A DNA stretch of 64,000 nucleotides from Pseudomonas iranensis (GTDB lineage Bacteria > Pseudomonadota > Gammaproteobacteria > Pseudomonadales > Pseudomonadaceae): positions 2,046,001-2,110,000 of the forward strand of contig NZ_CP077092.1 in assembly GCF_014268585.2 (NCBI RefSeq), read 5' to 3'. Position 1 is the stretch's first letter. Every line of letters starts with the position of its first letter. The position numbers were made by a program, and so were the translations under genes. The notes beneath the pieces are model-generated. The model was not told where the DNA came from, ran no database searches, and saw only the letters and a list, made by a program, of their open reading frames with translations. Of this stretch, positions 25,880 through 36,200 are shown one piece after another.

Positions 25880-27193
25880 TTAATTGGTCTGCGCTCCCTG
25901 AGCGATCCATGCACCGATCAGGTCACGTTCCTGCTGGGTCATCTGGGTGATGTTGCCCAGTGGCATGATCTGCGTGGTGATGGCTTGCGCCTGGATGCGC
26001 GCCGCGTTCTGGCGAATCTGCTCGGGGGTGTCGAACATCACACCGGCCGGGGCTGCGCTGAACAACGGGCTGGTCGGCTTGGACGAGTGGCACACCGTGC
26101 AACGCTCTTGAATCACGTTGTGCACTTTGTCGAAACCGGGGCCGGCATTCGAGGCTTGCGCGGGTGCCGCCGCAGGGGCTGCGGGTGCCGCAGGTTGCGC
26201 CGCTTCGGCCGGTTTCGCGCCACCGCCCAGTGCCGTTTCCGGCAGCGGTTGGTACTCGATTTTCGCCGGTGCCTTGGCCACTTCAGGTGCAGTCGACATC
26301 GGCGTCGGGCCAGTGACGTAGGCCAGGCAGATCATGCCCACCGCTGCCACCGGCAGGGTCCAGGCAAACTTGTGGCTGTCGTGACGAGTGTTGAAGTAGT
26401 GACGCACCAATACCGCCAACACTGCGATCCCGGCGAGGATCAACCAGTTGTACTGGCTGCCGTAAGTGCTCGGGAAGTGGTTGCTGATCATGATGAACAG
26501 CACTGGCAGGGTGAAGTAGTTGTTGTGACGCGAACGCAGCAAGCCTTTGGCCGGCAGGGCCGGATCCGGCGTACGGTTCTCGGCAATCGCAGCAACCAGT
26601 GCCCGTTGCGCCGGCATGATGATGCGGAACACGTTGCCGACCATGATGGTGCCGATGATCGCGCCGACGTGCAGGTACGCACCACGACCGCTGAACACTT
26701 TGCTGAAGCCATAGGCGGCGGCAATGATCAGCACGAACAGGATGAAGCCGAGCAGGGCGGGTTTCTTGCCCAGGGCCGAATCGCAGAGGAAGTCGTAGAC
26801 GAACCAGCCGACGATCAGCGAGCCGATACCGATGGCCACGCCTTCAGGACCGCTGAGGCCACTGCCGGGTGCCACGAGGTAGAGCACCGGATTGGAGTAG
26901 AACACCACGCACAGCAGCGCGATCCCCGACATCCAGGTGAAGTAGGCTTCCCACTTGAACCAGTGCAGATTGTCCGGCATGGACGGTGGGGCCAGTTTGT
27001 ATTTTTCCAAGTGGTAGATGCCGCCGCCGTGGATCGCCCACAGATCACCGGCCAGACCGGTTTTCGGGTTGACGCGGTTGAGGTTGTTCTCCAGCCAGAC
27101 GAAGTAGAACGACGCGCCGATCCAGGCCACGCCAGTGATCATGTGAACCCAGCGCACGCTCAGGTTCAGCCATTCCAACAGATGTGCTTCCAC
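25880..27193 (-). CDS. puuD: Urate hydroxylase PuuD with cytochrome c domain
   Basis: 437 residues: an N-terminal membrane domain with several spans ('RWVHMITGVAWIGASFYFVW' near residue 14), an Ala/Pro-rich linker near residues 325-350, then a cytochrome c domain with CTVCH near residue 370 and a downstream Met-rich segment ('TTQIMPLGNITQM') for the axial ligand. PuuD oxidises urate to 5-hydroxyisourate at the cytoplasmic membrane and passes electrons to the respiratory chain, replacing soluble uricase. No soluble uricase gene was seen nearby. Confidence 0.93.
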   Translation of the reverse strand: MEAHLLEWLNLSVRWVHMITGVAWIGASFYFVWLENNLNRVNPKTGLAGDLWAIHGGGIYHLEKYKLAPPSMPDNLHWFKWEAYFTWMSGIALLCVVFYSNPVLYLVAPGSGLSGPEGVAIGIGSLIVGWFVYDFLCDSALGKKPALLGFILFVLIIAAAYGFSKVFSGRGAYLHVGAIIGTIMVGNVFRIIMPAQRALVAAIAENRTPDPALPAKGLLRSRHNNYFTLPVLFIMISNHFPSTYGSQYNWLILAGIAVLAVLVRHYFNTRHDSHKFAWTLPVAAVGMICLAYVTGPTPMSTAPEVAKAPAKIEYQPLPETALGGGAKPAEAAQPAAPAAPAAAPAQASNAGPGFDKVHNVIQERCTVCHSSKPTSPLFSAAPAGVMFDTPEQIRQNAARIQAQAITTQIMPLGNITQMTQQERDLIGAWIAQGAQTN

Positions 27194-27244
27194 AGTCTTT
27201 ACCTCTCGCCTGTCACTCTTGTTGTCGAGTGATCAGACCTTCTC

Positions 27245-27748
27245 TTATTGGTGGGGGGCGAGGATCAACCGCTCATCCTCTTTGAAAAAATGCTCATCGC
27301 AGTTATTGCCTGTGCCACTGCGATCAACCACCAGGAAGTCATCCCGCTTTTCGATCGTCAGCACCGGGTGGTGCCAGACGCCGCGATGGTAATTGATGCC
27401 CTGCCTGCCGTTGGTGACGAAGGCGCGGACCAAGCCTGATACAGGTGCATCGCCAACTGGCGCGACCACGATCAGAAAGGGGTTGCCGAGCAGCGGAATG
27501 AAAGCCTGGCTGCCCAGCGGATGGCGTTCCAGCATGCAAACGGTCAGCGGCATGTCCTGCGCGTCGGCGCGGAAAATACTGATGATCGCGTTGTCCTCAG
27601 GCTGAGCGGTTTCGACCGTCGCCAGTTTGTGGAAGCGCATGGTCGAACCGTTGTTGATCATGAAGTGATCGCTGCCGTCGGTTTCGATCACGTCACCGAA
27701 AGGGGCGAAGGCTTCTTTGGTCAGCGGTTCAATCGTCAATGTGCGCAT
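27245..27748 (-). CDS. allA: Ureidoglycolate lyase
   Basis: 167 residues from the ATG at 27748; the extended frame to 27865 is REP-derived. Cupin-like AllA family: 'PLTKEAFAPFGDVIETDG' at the start, 'FRADAQDMPLTVCMLERHP' in the middle and the active-site 'INYHRGVWHHPVL' near residue 120. It splits ureidoglycolate to glyoxylate and urea. It lies between alc and puuD in the same direction, 51 bp from puuD. Confidence 0.93.
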   Translation of the reverse strand: MRTLTIEPLTKEAFAPFGDVIETDGSDHFMINNGSTMRFHKLATVETAQPEDNAIISIFRADAQDMPLTVCMLERHPLGSQAFIPLLGNPFLIVVAPVGDAPVSGLVRAFVTNGRQGINYHRGVWHHPVLTIEKRDDFLVVDRSGTGNNCDEHFFKEDERLILAPHQ

Positions 27749-27790
27749 GCTGTTCTTCTTATCCGGATTCTGTTTTGTTGGTTCTGACGC

Positions 27791-27856
27791 TTTCGCGAGC
27801 AGGCTCGCTCCCACCTTTGGAATGCTATCCCCTGTGGGAGCGAGCCTGCTCGCGAA
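27791..27856. repeat. REP pair (inverted)
   Basis: 'cgcgagcaggctcgctccca' (27794) and 'tgggagcgagcctgctcgcg' (27835) flank a 21-nt loop between alc and allA. Being inside an apparent operon, it may tune relative mRNA stability. Confidence 0.85.
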
Positions 27857-27867
27857 TGGGTTCAACC

Positions 27868-28863
27868 CTATTTAGCGACCTTGCCGAGTACACGCAGGCG
27901 ACTCACGCCACCATCCGGGAACACGTTCAGGCGGATGTGGGTGATCGGGCCGAGTGCCTTGATCTGCTCGACGAAGGTGTGTTCGGCGTGCATTTCCAGC
28001 TTCTGGCTTGGCAGCAGTTCGCGCCAGAACAGCGACTGGGTTTCGATCTGGCTGTCGGTGCCGCCTTTCACGAACGCGCCCTGGATCGAGCAGGTGTCCG
28101 GGTAGTTGCCTTTGAAGTGCAGGGTGTCGACGACGATCTTTTCGATCTCGCCCGGATGACCCAGCGCGACGATCACCCAGTCATTGCCCGGCGTGCGACG
28201 ACGCGCGGTTTCCCAGCCGTCGCCCATGTTGATGCCACGGCCCGGGTTGAGGATGTTGCTCATGCGGCCGAAGTGTTCGTCGGAGCAGGCGAGGGCGCGG
28301 CCACCGTTGAGGGCTGCTGCCAAGTCCACTTGCTCGTTGTCGCCCACAGCGGACCAGTCGCGGAACGGAATGCCGTATACGCGCAGACGGGCAACACCGC
28401 CGTCCGGGTAGATGTTGAAGCGCAGGTGGCTGAACGCTTTGTCGTTGCTGATTTCGTGGTAGTGGTGGCTGTTGCCCTGCAGCTCGACGGCCGACAGCAC
28501 TTCGGTCCACTGGGTGTTTTCATCCGGTTCGCCCGAGGCCAGGAAGCACGCTTCCAGCGAGGCCGATGGCGGGTAGTTGCCGGTGAAGAATGAAGTGTCG
28601 ATGTCCACGCCTTTGATCGAGCCCGGTACGCCCAGACGGATCACCGCGCTGTCGAAACCTTCGAAGCGCTTGCGGCGCGACTCCCAGCCGTCCATCCACT
28701 TGCCGTTGTCGTCGAACACGCCCTCCTTCCATACGGCCGGGGTCGGTTGGAACAGACGATTGGCGTCTGCGAACCAGTCATCGGTGACCGAAATGATCTT
28801 GGTGCCCAGACGGGCGTCGGCCAGGTTGACGTATTTTTCGAAAGGTACGGCGTAAGCTTTCAT
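27868..28863 (-). CDS. alc: Allantoicase
   Basis: 331 residues made of two homologous jelly-roll halves, each with the same pattern ('[24 protein letters not shown]' region and '[24 protein letters not shown]' region; '[15 protein letters not shown]' and '[15 protein letters not shown]'). Allantoicase cleaves allantoate to ureidoglycolate and urea. It lies between uraD and allA, in pathway order. Confidence 0.96.
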   Translation of the reverse strand: MKAYAVPFEKYVNLADARLGTKIISVTDDWFADANRLFQPTPAVWKEGVFDDNGKWMDGWESRRKRFEGFDSAVIRLGVPGSIKGVDIDTSFFTGNYPPSASLEACFLASGEPDENTQWTEVLSAVELQGNSHHYHEISNDKAFSHLRFNIYPDGGVARLRVYGIPFRDWSAVGDNEQVDLAAALNGGRALACSDEHFGRMSNILNPGRGINMGDGWETARRRTPGNDWVIVALGHPGEIEKIVVDTLHFKGNYPDTCSIQGAFVKGGTDSQIETQSLFWRELLPSQKLEMHAEHTFVEQIKALGPITHIRLNVFPDGGVSRLRVLGKVAK

Positions 28864-28950
28864 TCTTCTTGTCTGCCTTTAAATTAGTGGCTGGGGATGC
28901 TCGCAGGGCCCTGGGCGTTTGCGCGTTCATTCACGCTCGGGCCAGGCTTG

Positions 28951-29466
28951 CTAAAGAGTCAGTAAACGGAACAGGGCAATCTTGTTGATCTCCGCCAGCG
29001 CGCATTTGAACTCGGCTTCCACCGAATTGTTGATGCGCGTTTCGAACGCCGCGAGGATCTGATGCCGGTTGCTGCCTTTTACCGCCATGATGAAGGGAAA
29101 CTTGAACTTGGCTTTGTAGGCGTCGTTCAGCTCGGTGAAGCGCTGGAACTCTTCGGCCGTGCATTGGTGAATACCGGCGCCAGCCTGTTCATTGGTGCTG
29201 GCTTCGGTGAGTTGGCCCTGGACGGCGGCTTTGCCGGCCAGGTCCGGGTGAGCGTTGATCAGGGCCAGTTGGCTGGCATGATCGGCGCTCAACAGGATAT
29301 CGCTCATGCGCTGGTGCAAGGTTTCGATCTCGTCGATCGAAGCGTCCGCACCGAGGTCGTAGGCCTTTTCGGCCACCCATGGCGAATGTTCGTAGATGTC
29401 GGCGAAGGCTTTGACGAAAGCGTCGCGGCTCAGGGTCGACGGTTGCAGGGTTTGAAAGCGGCTCAT
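28951..29466 (-). CDS. uraD: OHCU decarboxylase
   Basis: 171 residues from the ATG at 29466, which overlaps the puuE stop (ATGA). Family motifs: 'FVKAFADIYEHSPWVAEKA' and 'LINAHPDLAGKAAV' (catalytic His/Glu region), and 'FKFPFIMAVKGSNRHQIL'. It decarboxylates 2-oxo-4-hydroxy-4-carboxy-5-ureidoimidazoline to (S)-allantoin. The overlap implies coupled synthesis with PuuE, the next enzyme of the pathway. Confidence 0.95.
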   Translation of the reverse strand: MSRFQTLQPSTLSRDAFVKAFADIYEHSPWVAEKAYDLGADASIDEIETLHQRMSDILLSADHASQLALINAHPDLAGKAAVQGQLTEASTNEQAGAGIHQCTAEEFQRFTELNDAYKAKFKFPFIMAVKGSNRHQILAAFETRINNSVEAEFKCALAEINKIALFRLLTL

Positions 29467-30389
29467 TTTGCAGTCCCTTGGTACGGGTGGGTTTCTTGCC
29501 AGTGACGCGCGATGTCGACGCGACGGCTGAACCACACCTGTTCATGACTTTTGGCGTATTCGATAAAGCGCTTGAGCGAAGCGAGGCGACCAGGACGGCC
29601 GATCAGGCGGCAGTGCAGACCGATCGAAAGCATTTTCGGCGCTTCGGCACCTTCGGCGTAAAGCACGTCGAACGCGTCTTTGAGGTATTCGAAGAAATCG
29701 TCACCCTTGTTGAAACCCTGCACTTGCGTGAAGCGCATGTCGTTGGTGTCGAGGGTGTAGGGGATCACCAGATGCGGTTTGCCGGTCGGGTTGTTCGGTT
29801 CCCAGTAGGGCAGGTCGTCGTCGTAGGTGTCGCAGTCGTAGAGGAAACCGCCTTCTTCCATCACCAGCCGGCGGGTGTTCGGCCCGGTGCGGCCGGTGTA
29901 CCAGCCCAGCGGACGTTCGCCGGTCAGTTCGGTGAGGATGCGGATCGCTTCGAGCATGTGCTCGCGTTCCTGCGCTTCATCCATGTACTGATAGTCGATC
30001 CAGCGGTAGCCATGGCTGCAGATTTCGTGGCCGGCCTCGACCATCGCACGGATCACGTCCGGGTGACGCTGGGCGGCCATGGCCACGGCGAAGATGGTCA
30101 GCGGAATGTCGAATTCCTTGAACAGCTTCAGAATCCGCCAGACGCCGGCACGGCTGCCATACTCGTAAAGCGATTCCATGCTCATGTTGCGCGCGCCTTG
30201 CAGCGGCTGAGCGGCGACCATTTCGGAGAGGAAGGCTTCGGATTCCTTGTCGCCGTGCAGAATGTTGCGCTCGCCACCTTCTTCGTAATTGAGCACGAAG
30301 GACAGGGCGATCCGGGCATTGCCCGGCCAGTGTGGGTGAGGAGGGTTACTGCCGTAACCGATCAGGTCGCGTGGGTAGTCAGCGCTCAC
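29463..30389 (-). CDS. puuE: Allantoinase of the polysaccharide-deacetylase fold (PuuE)
   Basis: 308 residues from a GTG at 30389 with AAGGAAG about 8 nt upstream; the upstream in-frame ATG at 30524 precedes unrelated sequence. It belongs to the NodB/polysaccharide deacetylase fold ('PLTIFAVAMAAQRHPDVI', 'HEICSHGYRWIDYQYM', 'GWYTGRTGPNTRRLV'), not the amidohydrolase-type AllB. It opens allantoin to allantoate. It is divergent from uraH, with a TTGTATACAA palindrome 74 bp upstream. Confidence 0.94.
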   Translation of the reverse strand: MSADYPRDLIGYGSNPPHPHWPGNARIALSFVLNYEEGGERNILHGDKESEAFLSEMVAAQPLQGARNMSMESLYEYGSRAGVWRILKLFKEFDIPLTIFAVAMAAQRHPDVIRAMVEAGHEICSHGYRWIDYQYMDEAQEREHMLEAIRILTELTGERPLGWYTGRTGPNTRRLVMEEGGFLYDCDTYDDDLPYWEPNNPTGKPHLVIPYTLDTNDMRFTQVQGFNKGDDFFEYLKDAFDVLYAEGAEAPKMLSIGLHCRLIGRPGRLASLKRFIEYAKSHEQVWFSRRVDIARHWQETHPYQGTAK

Positions 30390-30462
30390 TGCAGTCTTCC
30401 TTCTTGTACGTTGACAGATTGGTGTGGCGGCCTGGCAGGCTGGCGTCACAGCGATGGGCTGA

Positions 30463-30472
30463 TTGTATACAA
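30463..30472. promoter_or_regulatory. Candidate purine-regulon operator (puuE side)
   Basis: TTGTATACAA, a perfect 10-bp palindrome of the FadR/VanR GntR type (TNGTNNACNA), 74 bp upstream of the puuE GTG. Confidence 0.55.
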
Positions 30473-30668
30473 CTTTATTTACATTTTGTAAGCCTGAATT
30501 TTCGCATTTTTCACCGGCCGTCATCTTTTGCTGCTAATGGTTCAAGCCTGCAAGAAACCTGCCTGACCAGTCAGCTAATGAATAGAAGGTTCAATGATCA
30601 GGCGCTTTGCTGGTTGATTGGCGATAAACGCCCGGATGGCGGGGGTGAGGCGAAAAATGTCGTTTTTA

Positions 30669-30678
30669 TTGTGTACAA
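30669..30678. promoter_or_regulatory. Candidate purine-regulon operator (uraH side)
   Basis: TTGTGTACAA differs from the puuE-side palindrome at one base and is identical to the site at 39182. It lies 132 bp upstream of the uraH ATG. Confidence 0.55.
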
Positions 30679-30809
30679 TTTTTTTGGAAAGTGTCTTAAT
30701 CAGTCGCTCGCCGCAGCGTTTCGTGCTCTGAAACGGTGCGGTCTCCTTTTCAACTGACTTCGGGAGGCGCGAAGTCTGACCGTTCGTTGCGGTCAGGCGC
30801 GCAGAATCA

Positions 30810-31163
30810 ATGGGACGTTTGACAACACACGTTTTGGACGCTGCACACGGTTGCCCGGGCAGCTCGATCAAGGTCGAGCTGTACCGCGTTGAAGGATCGC
30901 ACCTGGAATTGGTCGCCAGTGCGACAACCAACAGCGATGGCCGGGTCGATGCGCCGTTGCTGCAAGGCGACGATTATCGCACCGGGGTTTATCAGGTGCA
31001 GTTTCATGCCGGCGATTACTACCGCGCCCGTGGCGTACAACTGCCCGAGCCGGCGTTTCTCGATGTCGTCGTACTGCGTTTCGGCATTTCCGCCGAGCAG
31101 GAGCACTATCACGTGCCCCTGCTGATTTCGCCTTACAGCTATTCCACGTATCGGGGCAGCTGA
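30810..31163 (+). CDS. uraH: 5-Hydroxyisourate hydrolase (transthyretin-related)
   Basis: 117 residues. Signature features: 'MGRLTTHVLDAAHGCPG' at the start with the active-site His7, Arg in the middle strand ('SDGRVDAPL'), 'HYHVPLLISPYSYSTYRGS' at the end with the family tetrapeptide YRGS as the C-terminus. It converts 5-hydroxyisourate to OHCU, the step between PuuD and UraD. It is transcribed away from the rest of the pathway and followed by a strong terminator. Confidence 0.96.
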   Translation: MGRLTTHVLDAAHGCPGSSIKVELYRVEGSHLELVASATTNSDGRVDAPLLQGDDYRTGVYQVQFHAGDYYRARGVQLPEPAFLDVVVLRFGISAEQEHYHVPLLISPYSYSTYRGS

Positions 31164-31221
31164 CCCCCAAGCAGCTGCCCCCACCGGGAAGCGACTGCGC
31201 ATATAGCTTCTTTGGTCTTTC

Positions 31222-31248
31222 GCCCGCTCACACTGCGGGCTTTTTTTT
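31222..31248 (+). terminator. Rho-independent terminator of uraH
   Basis: GCCCGC (31222-31227) and GCGGGC (31235-31240) form a GC stem followed by eight T (31241-31248). Confidence 0.85.
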
Positions 31249-31268
31249 GATCAACCGCAGCGTCGCCT

Positions 31269-33125
31269 TCAGCGCTCCCGGATAATGAATACCGAATCCG
31301 GAATGCCGTCGACTTTCAGCACACCGCCAATCAGCCACGTCACTTTGTGTTGCGCGGCAGCGACGGTCAGCGCCGCAAAAGCCTCGGCACCAATCCTGGC
31401 GGGCAGACTCGGTTCTGTCAGTTCATTGCCCGGTGTGTGAGACAGGCCAGCCTGATCGACACTGCCCAGTTTCAGAAAGAACACCCGATCATGGTTCGCG
31501 CGCTTGAACACCAGCGTCGGCACCCGATGCTCGTATGTCAGCGGAAACACTTCATAACCGCTGCGCACCAGCAATGCGCCGAGCAGGCGCCGCAGATTCA
31601 GCTCCGTCGGATAGGTTTTGTAGTGAGCCCATTCGACGGCAAAACGCTGCGGGTCGAACGTCAACCGCTGCAATTCGCTGTCGGCTTGCGAGGGCATGGG
31701 AATCAACCTCTTCCCCCTGACTTCGATATCGGGGGCCACGGCCAGCATGCTCACAGGGTCGGCAAATTCCGGCGCGGTGGAAAATGGTCGTTGTTTCCAT
31801 TGATTCAGCGCGGTATGGATGTTCACCAACCCGGTACCAGTGATGGTCAAAGAGTGGTCGGCGAGCTCGAACAGGCGTCTGGCGACGGCCCGGGCAGTGT
31901 GGTCGGAAAAATCGGGAAACGCTTGGCCAACAGTTGTCGAAATCGGCGCTTCGAAAAAACGTTTGCCGGGATGAATTTCTCCTGGGTCGTTGCCGATTCG
32001 GAACGTGGCCACCGGTTGCAGCTGCGGTGCGGTCCGTAACATGTGCTCGAAAGAGTTGAAGTCTGTCGGGAAAAAATCCGGATGGAGAACGAAATACACT
32101 TTTGGTGCCGGATTGGAGCCCACGGGCACGATGGGGTAGTGCAGCCAGCCCAGTTGCACGGATGGCACGGCGGGAGGCGTATTCAAACGGCCCCAGGGCA
32201 ACCAGAAATAAGGCGTCTGGTCGCTTTGTTCAGGAGACGGGCGAGCCAATGTCTGCGCTGGCTCGGCAAGCCGTGGCCGCTTGCTCGGGCCGGGTATTGC
32301 GTCGTCGGGCTCGGTAGGTCGAGGACGGCTGGCGAGCGCGGTCTCGGTCCATGCGAAGACAGCAGGTTTTCGCCGCCAGAATACCGTGCCGGCAATCTGT
32401 TCGAAGAAAATCGGCGGCGCGTCGTTTGTCGACGCGAAGGCTTGCTGATACTCGCCGGCCGTGTTTTTACGGACCATGACGGTGCCATCTACCGTGGTGA
32501 CGAAAGTCTGCTTGAGCTTGTTGTAACGCAGCCCATCGGTGGCGAGCTCAGGTTTGGTCAGTGTGTTGGCGTCGGCGGCGGAAAGGTACGAAGGGCTTAG
32601 CGATGCAGCTGGCGTTATGCCGCGAACCGACGCGGATTGCCCGTCCGGACGCTGGATGCGCCAACTCGCCTGGCCTTCGATCCTCGTCAGCAGCGGACCG
32701 GCAATGCCGGGGGCAAAGCTCAACGGTAAGTAATAGTTGCCCTGCAGATTCTGTTCCACAGCAAATCGGCCTTCGCCACCGATTTGCGCATAGGTGCGTT
32801 GATCAGGCCCGGTAAAAAGCCCGCTGTTCTCGGCAATGGCGGTCAACTCGTTCCAGCGTTCCTGCGGCCAGGCGATCGCACCTCGAGCGGCGTCGTGGAA
32901 GGCGAGGGCGCTGTCCGGTATCCCGCTCAGAACAACAGCAGGCTGGCGAGCGATCGAGCTGGAGGATGTGCGCGGTGTTTGCAAGTGGGTGGCTGAATCG
33001 GTGCGAGGCAGTGAGCTGTCACCGCCAATATTTGGGCTGCGACCTGAAGTTGAGGAGGCAGGCTTGGGTGTGGCGGACGAATCAGTTGCAGTGATCGTGG
33101 CAATTTTCTTGGGCGGGTTGGCCAT
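31269..33125 (-). CDS. Uncharacterised toxin-like partner protein (618 aa)
   Basis: No enzyme family was recognised. Residues 1-60 are Ser/Thr/Pro-rich and disordered-looking. Residues about 112-160 and 201-253 are two diverged copies of a 50-residue module ending in I.G...WR..P ('RIEGQASWRIQRP', 'QIAGTVFWRRKP'). Residues 279-287 (PSKRPRLAE) resemble a eukaryotic monopartite nuclear localisation signal. The C-terminal 110 residues form a compact alpha/beta domain ('GYEVFPLTYEHRVPTLVFK'). It lies 137 bp downstream of the TcdB-pore gene on the same strand. No signal peptide. Inference: an effector or accessory subunit of the pore protein. Confidence 0.7.
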   Translation of the reverse strand: MANPPKKIATITATDSSATPKPASSTSGRSPNIGGDSSLPRTDSATHLQTPRTSSSSIARQPAVVLSGIPDSALAFHDAARGAIAWPQERWNELTAIAENSGLFTGPDQRTYAQIGGEGRFAVEQNLQGNYYLPLSFAPGIAGPLLTRIEGQASWRIQRPDGQSASVRGITPAASLSPSYLSAADANTLTKPELATDGLRYNKLKQTFVTTVDGTVMVRKNTAGEYQQAFASTNDAPPIFFEQIAGTVFWRRKPAVFAWTETALASRPRPTEPDDAIPGPSKRPRLAEPAQTLARPSPEQSDQTPYFWLPWGRLNTPPAVPSVQLGWLHYPIVPVGSNPAPKVYFVLHPDFFPTDFNSFEHMLRTAPQLQPVATFRIGNDPGEIHPGKRFFEAPISTTVGQAFPDFSDHTARAVARRLFELADHSLTITGTGLVNIHTALNQWKQRPFSTAPEFADPVSMLAVAPDIEVRGKRLIPMPSQADSELQRLTFDPQRFAVEWAHYKTYPTELNLRRLLGALLVRSGYEVFPLTYEHRVPTLVFKRANHDRVFFLKLGSVDQAGLSHTPGNELTEPSLPARIGAEAFAALTVAAAQHKVTWLIGGVLKVDGIPDSVFIIRER

Positions 33126-33262
33126 TTCAAAAAACTCATGTAGATAAGGCGCGAGGCGCCATCAAGCGCCCCGACGCGAGAGGTGAGCGCACTCATCCCC
33201 AGCGTGGGGAAAGGGGCTGCGAGAGGTGCGTATTGGGTTGGCGAGGGTCGACCGGTTTGCGG

Positions 33263-36200
33263 TCAGGCTGGCGGCACGGTGATCAAGGGTCGTGGTTTGA
33301 ACAGGTAAGGCGATTGATGGACACACTGATTCAGAACGCGCAGCTCGGATGATTCAATGCGCGACTTGTCTCTGCTCAGCACCCAGCCGTGCGCAGGAAA
33401 TTTGTAATTCACTGCTTGCCCGTCATATGCGGCGACGATATGTCGGCCGCGCATTTCTGCATTTGCCATGAGGAGCAATGCTTCGGGCAACCCTTTGGAG
33501 GCGTCAGGCTCGGTAAAAAAACGGCCATCAATGCCGTCCAGGTACACTCGGTCGAAAGACAGGTCGACGGTATGTACAACTCCGTGTTCGGTAATCACCC
33601 GGATCTGATCGATCAAGTCCTCGCTTTCATATACGGGTAGATGGATAACGCAGGTGCCGATACGCAACTGGCTGTTTTCCAGAGAAATATCGACCTTGCC
33701 GAGTTTCGTCGCGTCAAGTTCCCACAGGGAGGAATAAGGCAGCCTGATCTCTGCGTTGGCCAGCGCGCCGGGCGTCGAAAGGCGTATCGTCATGTCGGCC
33801 ACCAAGTGGATCAGATAAGTGGAACCATTGCCTTCAAGGCTTTCCATTGCGATCTGGCGGGGCGATGAGAACAGTTCGGCGCATTCGTTGTGCGAGCTCA
33901 TAGCGTGAGCTTCGTTCTCTGGTAACTCGAAGAAGTACTTGCCGCTGCGCATTTTCAACGGCAGGGGAGCTACATGGGTCCAGGTCGTAAGTTTGTGAAA
34001 ACCATAGTTTTGAATTTCGGGGACTAAATAGTTCTCCTGAGAAATAGTGGCGTTTGCAGCGACTCCGTCGTTGAAAATGATGACGTATTTCTGTTGTACC
34101 GGGTAAGCGATAGTCCGCAGTATTTTTTCCATATTCATGGGGTCCGTACCGCCTCGGGCGAAAGCGAGTTGAAACAATGTCACTGTCTTGTTTCCAAAGT
34201 GGTAAACAAGGTCGCACTTCACCATGAGGTCCTTGGCAGTTTCCGATTGGCGGGCCGTATACTTTTCCTCGACTTTCGTCAGCTCGTCGCTGGCATAATC
34301 CAGGTAGATTCTGGTGACTGTGTCGGTTTTTTCCGTCGAATAGAAAACGTTGTTTTGGCGAGAACGCGGAATGAAGTAGCTCTCGTTTTCATGCAAACTG
34401 ATGCGGCACTCTTCCTGATAGAGAATGCTTGGCGTCCTGGGATTGCCGTACTTGATTATGGAGTAATCGATAGCCACCGGTTCCTCGGGCTCGATCATTT
34501 CAGGCAAGACAGGTTTTAGATGGAAATCGTCCCGTGTCAGGAAAGTAAGGTTGTTGTTGCTGCGCTTGTATTTATTTTCCACTTTCTCGTAGACACCGTG
34601 AATTGTGACGACGTTTTGCCTGTCCGAATAATCGAAAGTTGAAGTTATCACCAATGATCCGTTACTTATCTTCCAGCTTTCTATCAGATCCTTTGCCCAG
34701 TTCAAGACAATATGACTCGGCTGCCGGCCATCCTCGATAATGGAAAAGTGACCAATCTGATGGTCGATGAAATATTCATCGCTCCCGGCTTCTCCGGATG
34801 CGATGGCACCGCAGTGCAACAGATAGATCTGGTCGTTGCCGCCGCCTGCGGTGATAGTGTCGAATCCGCGCGATTTGATGATGTTACGGTCAGAGGTGCC
34901 GACTACAGTGCTCGCTGCAGAGTCTACAGTTTCAACATTTTCGATACTTTCAATCAGACTGTGGAAAATGTACTTCTTCCCGTCCTCTTCGGCGGCATCC
35001 GGCATTACGGTGTGCAACGTACCTGCCGATAGGTCCACGTCGTAGCCGATGTCAGGTTTCACCGGCCTGTGCAGGACGCCGCCCAGCACCAGCGTGTCAT
35101 TTCCCGCACCGCCCTTGAGCTTCGAATATTCTGCAACGTTCTCGCGCTGACGGATGTGGTCCGCAGCGCCGTCAAAGACGAAGCGGTCGTCCTTATCGCC
35201 TCCGGTCAGCTCCTTTCTACCGGATTTGTAATGAAAGGCGTTGGGTTTGGCTTCGACGCCCTGAATCGAGTCCCGGCCATCGCCGATAAGCCACAGAACA
35301 CCTTTATTCCCGGCGGCGGTACCCAGCTCGGCGCCGGGGGTGTCCGTGGTGACGCCAGCGCGGGCATCAATTGTGTCGTCAGCGCCTTTTATCACCGGCA
35401 CCTTGACCGTTTTCCACGAGTCCTGTTTGGTCCACCAGTTACGCGTCCAGACCTCGGTCGGCTCAAGGTGTACTTGCGTTTTGCCGTTGACGATGGCTTC
35501 GGTACTGCCCTTCAGCGCACCATCGAGCAGTTTTCTCGCGGTTTCCTTCGCTTGCCGTGTGTGCTGCAGCATGGCCTTTGCCTGCGAATAGCGATCCTGG
35601 ACATCCTGATCGACGTCCATCATGCAGAACGAAAACCAGCCCGAGCGCCAGCGCTCTTCGACACTCAGCTCGATGTAATCATCGATGTCATCGACGATTC
35701 GCACTGCACCGTAAACCTGGGAGCCGATCGCCAGGATCGCTCCGGCCGCCAGACCTACAGGCCCTGCGAAGGCGAAACCGGCCATTGCGGCTGCGCCGAG
35801 TATGACCGTCATGGCCGCGCTCGCGATGCTCAGTCCGGCGCTGACGTAATGGTCCATGGCTTCCTTGCCCGTCGCGTTTTCAGCGGCGTTCAACGACCTG
35901 ACTGCGGTGAAGATGTCGAAGGGCAAGGTCAGCACGCCGCCGATCAGTCCACCGGAGCGACCGAGCCTGACGGCGAATCGGGTTTTGGCGAAATCCTTGT
36001 AGGCGTTCTGTCCCGCGGTGAGCATTTGCGTGGCGATCTTGTTCACCGCGACGTCAGTGGCAATGGAGGCGACTTCTGTTCCGATACCGGCGCTGTTTAT
36101 TACAACTTCCGTTGTATTGTTGGTTTTAATGGCATCGACAACACCGCGCAAGCCCATGAAGATACCGAATCCCTGAATGCCGATACTCGAGCCCAGGGCC

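Larger units (their letters stand above)
30390..30809. promoter_or_regulatory. Divergent puuE-uraH control region
   Basis: 420 bp without a gene, noticeably AT-rich in the centre. It holds two copies of a 10-bp palindrome, one near each gene, listed separately. No REP copy is present. Confidence 0.7.

Noticed and set aside
27749..27865. Longer ureidoglycolate lyase beginning in REP DNA.
   Set aside because: The extra 39 residues derive from the REP pair sequence ('VGASLLAKA'), a typical artefact of translated REP elements.
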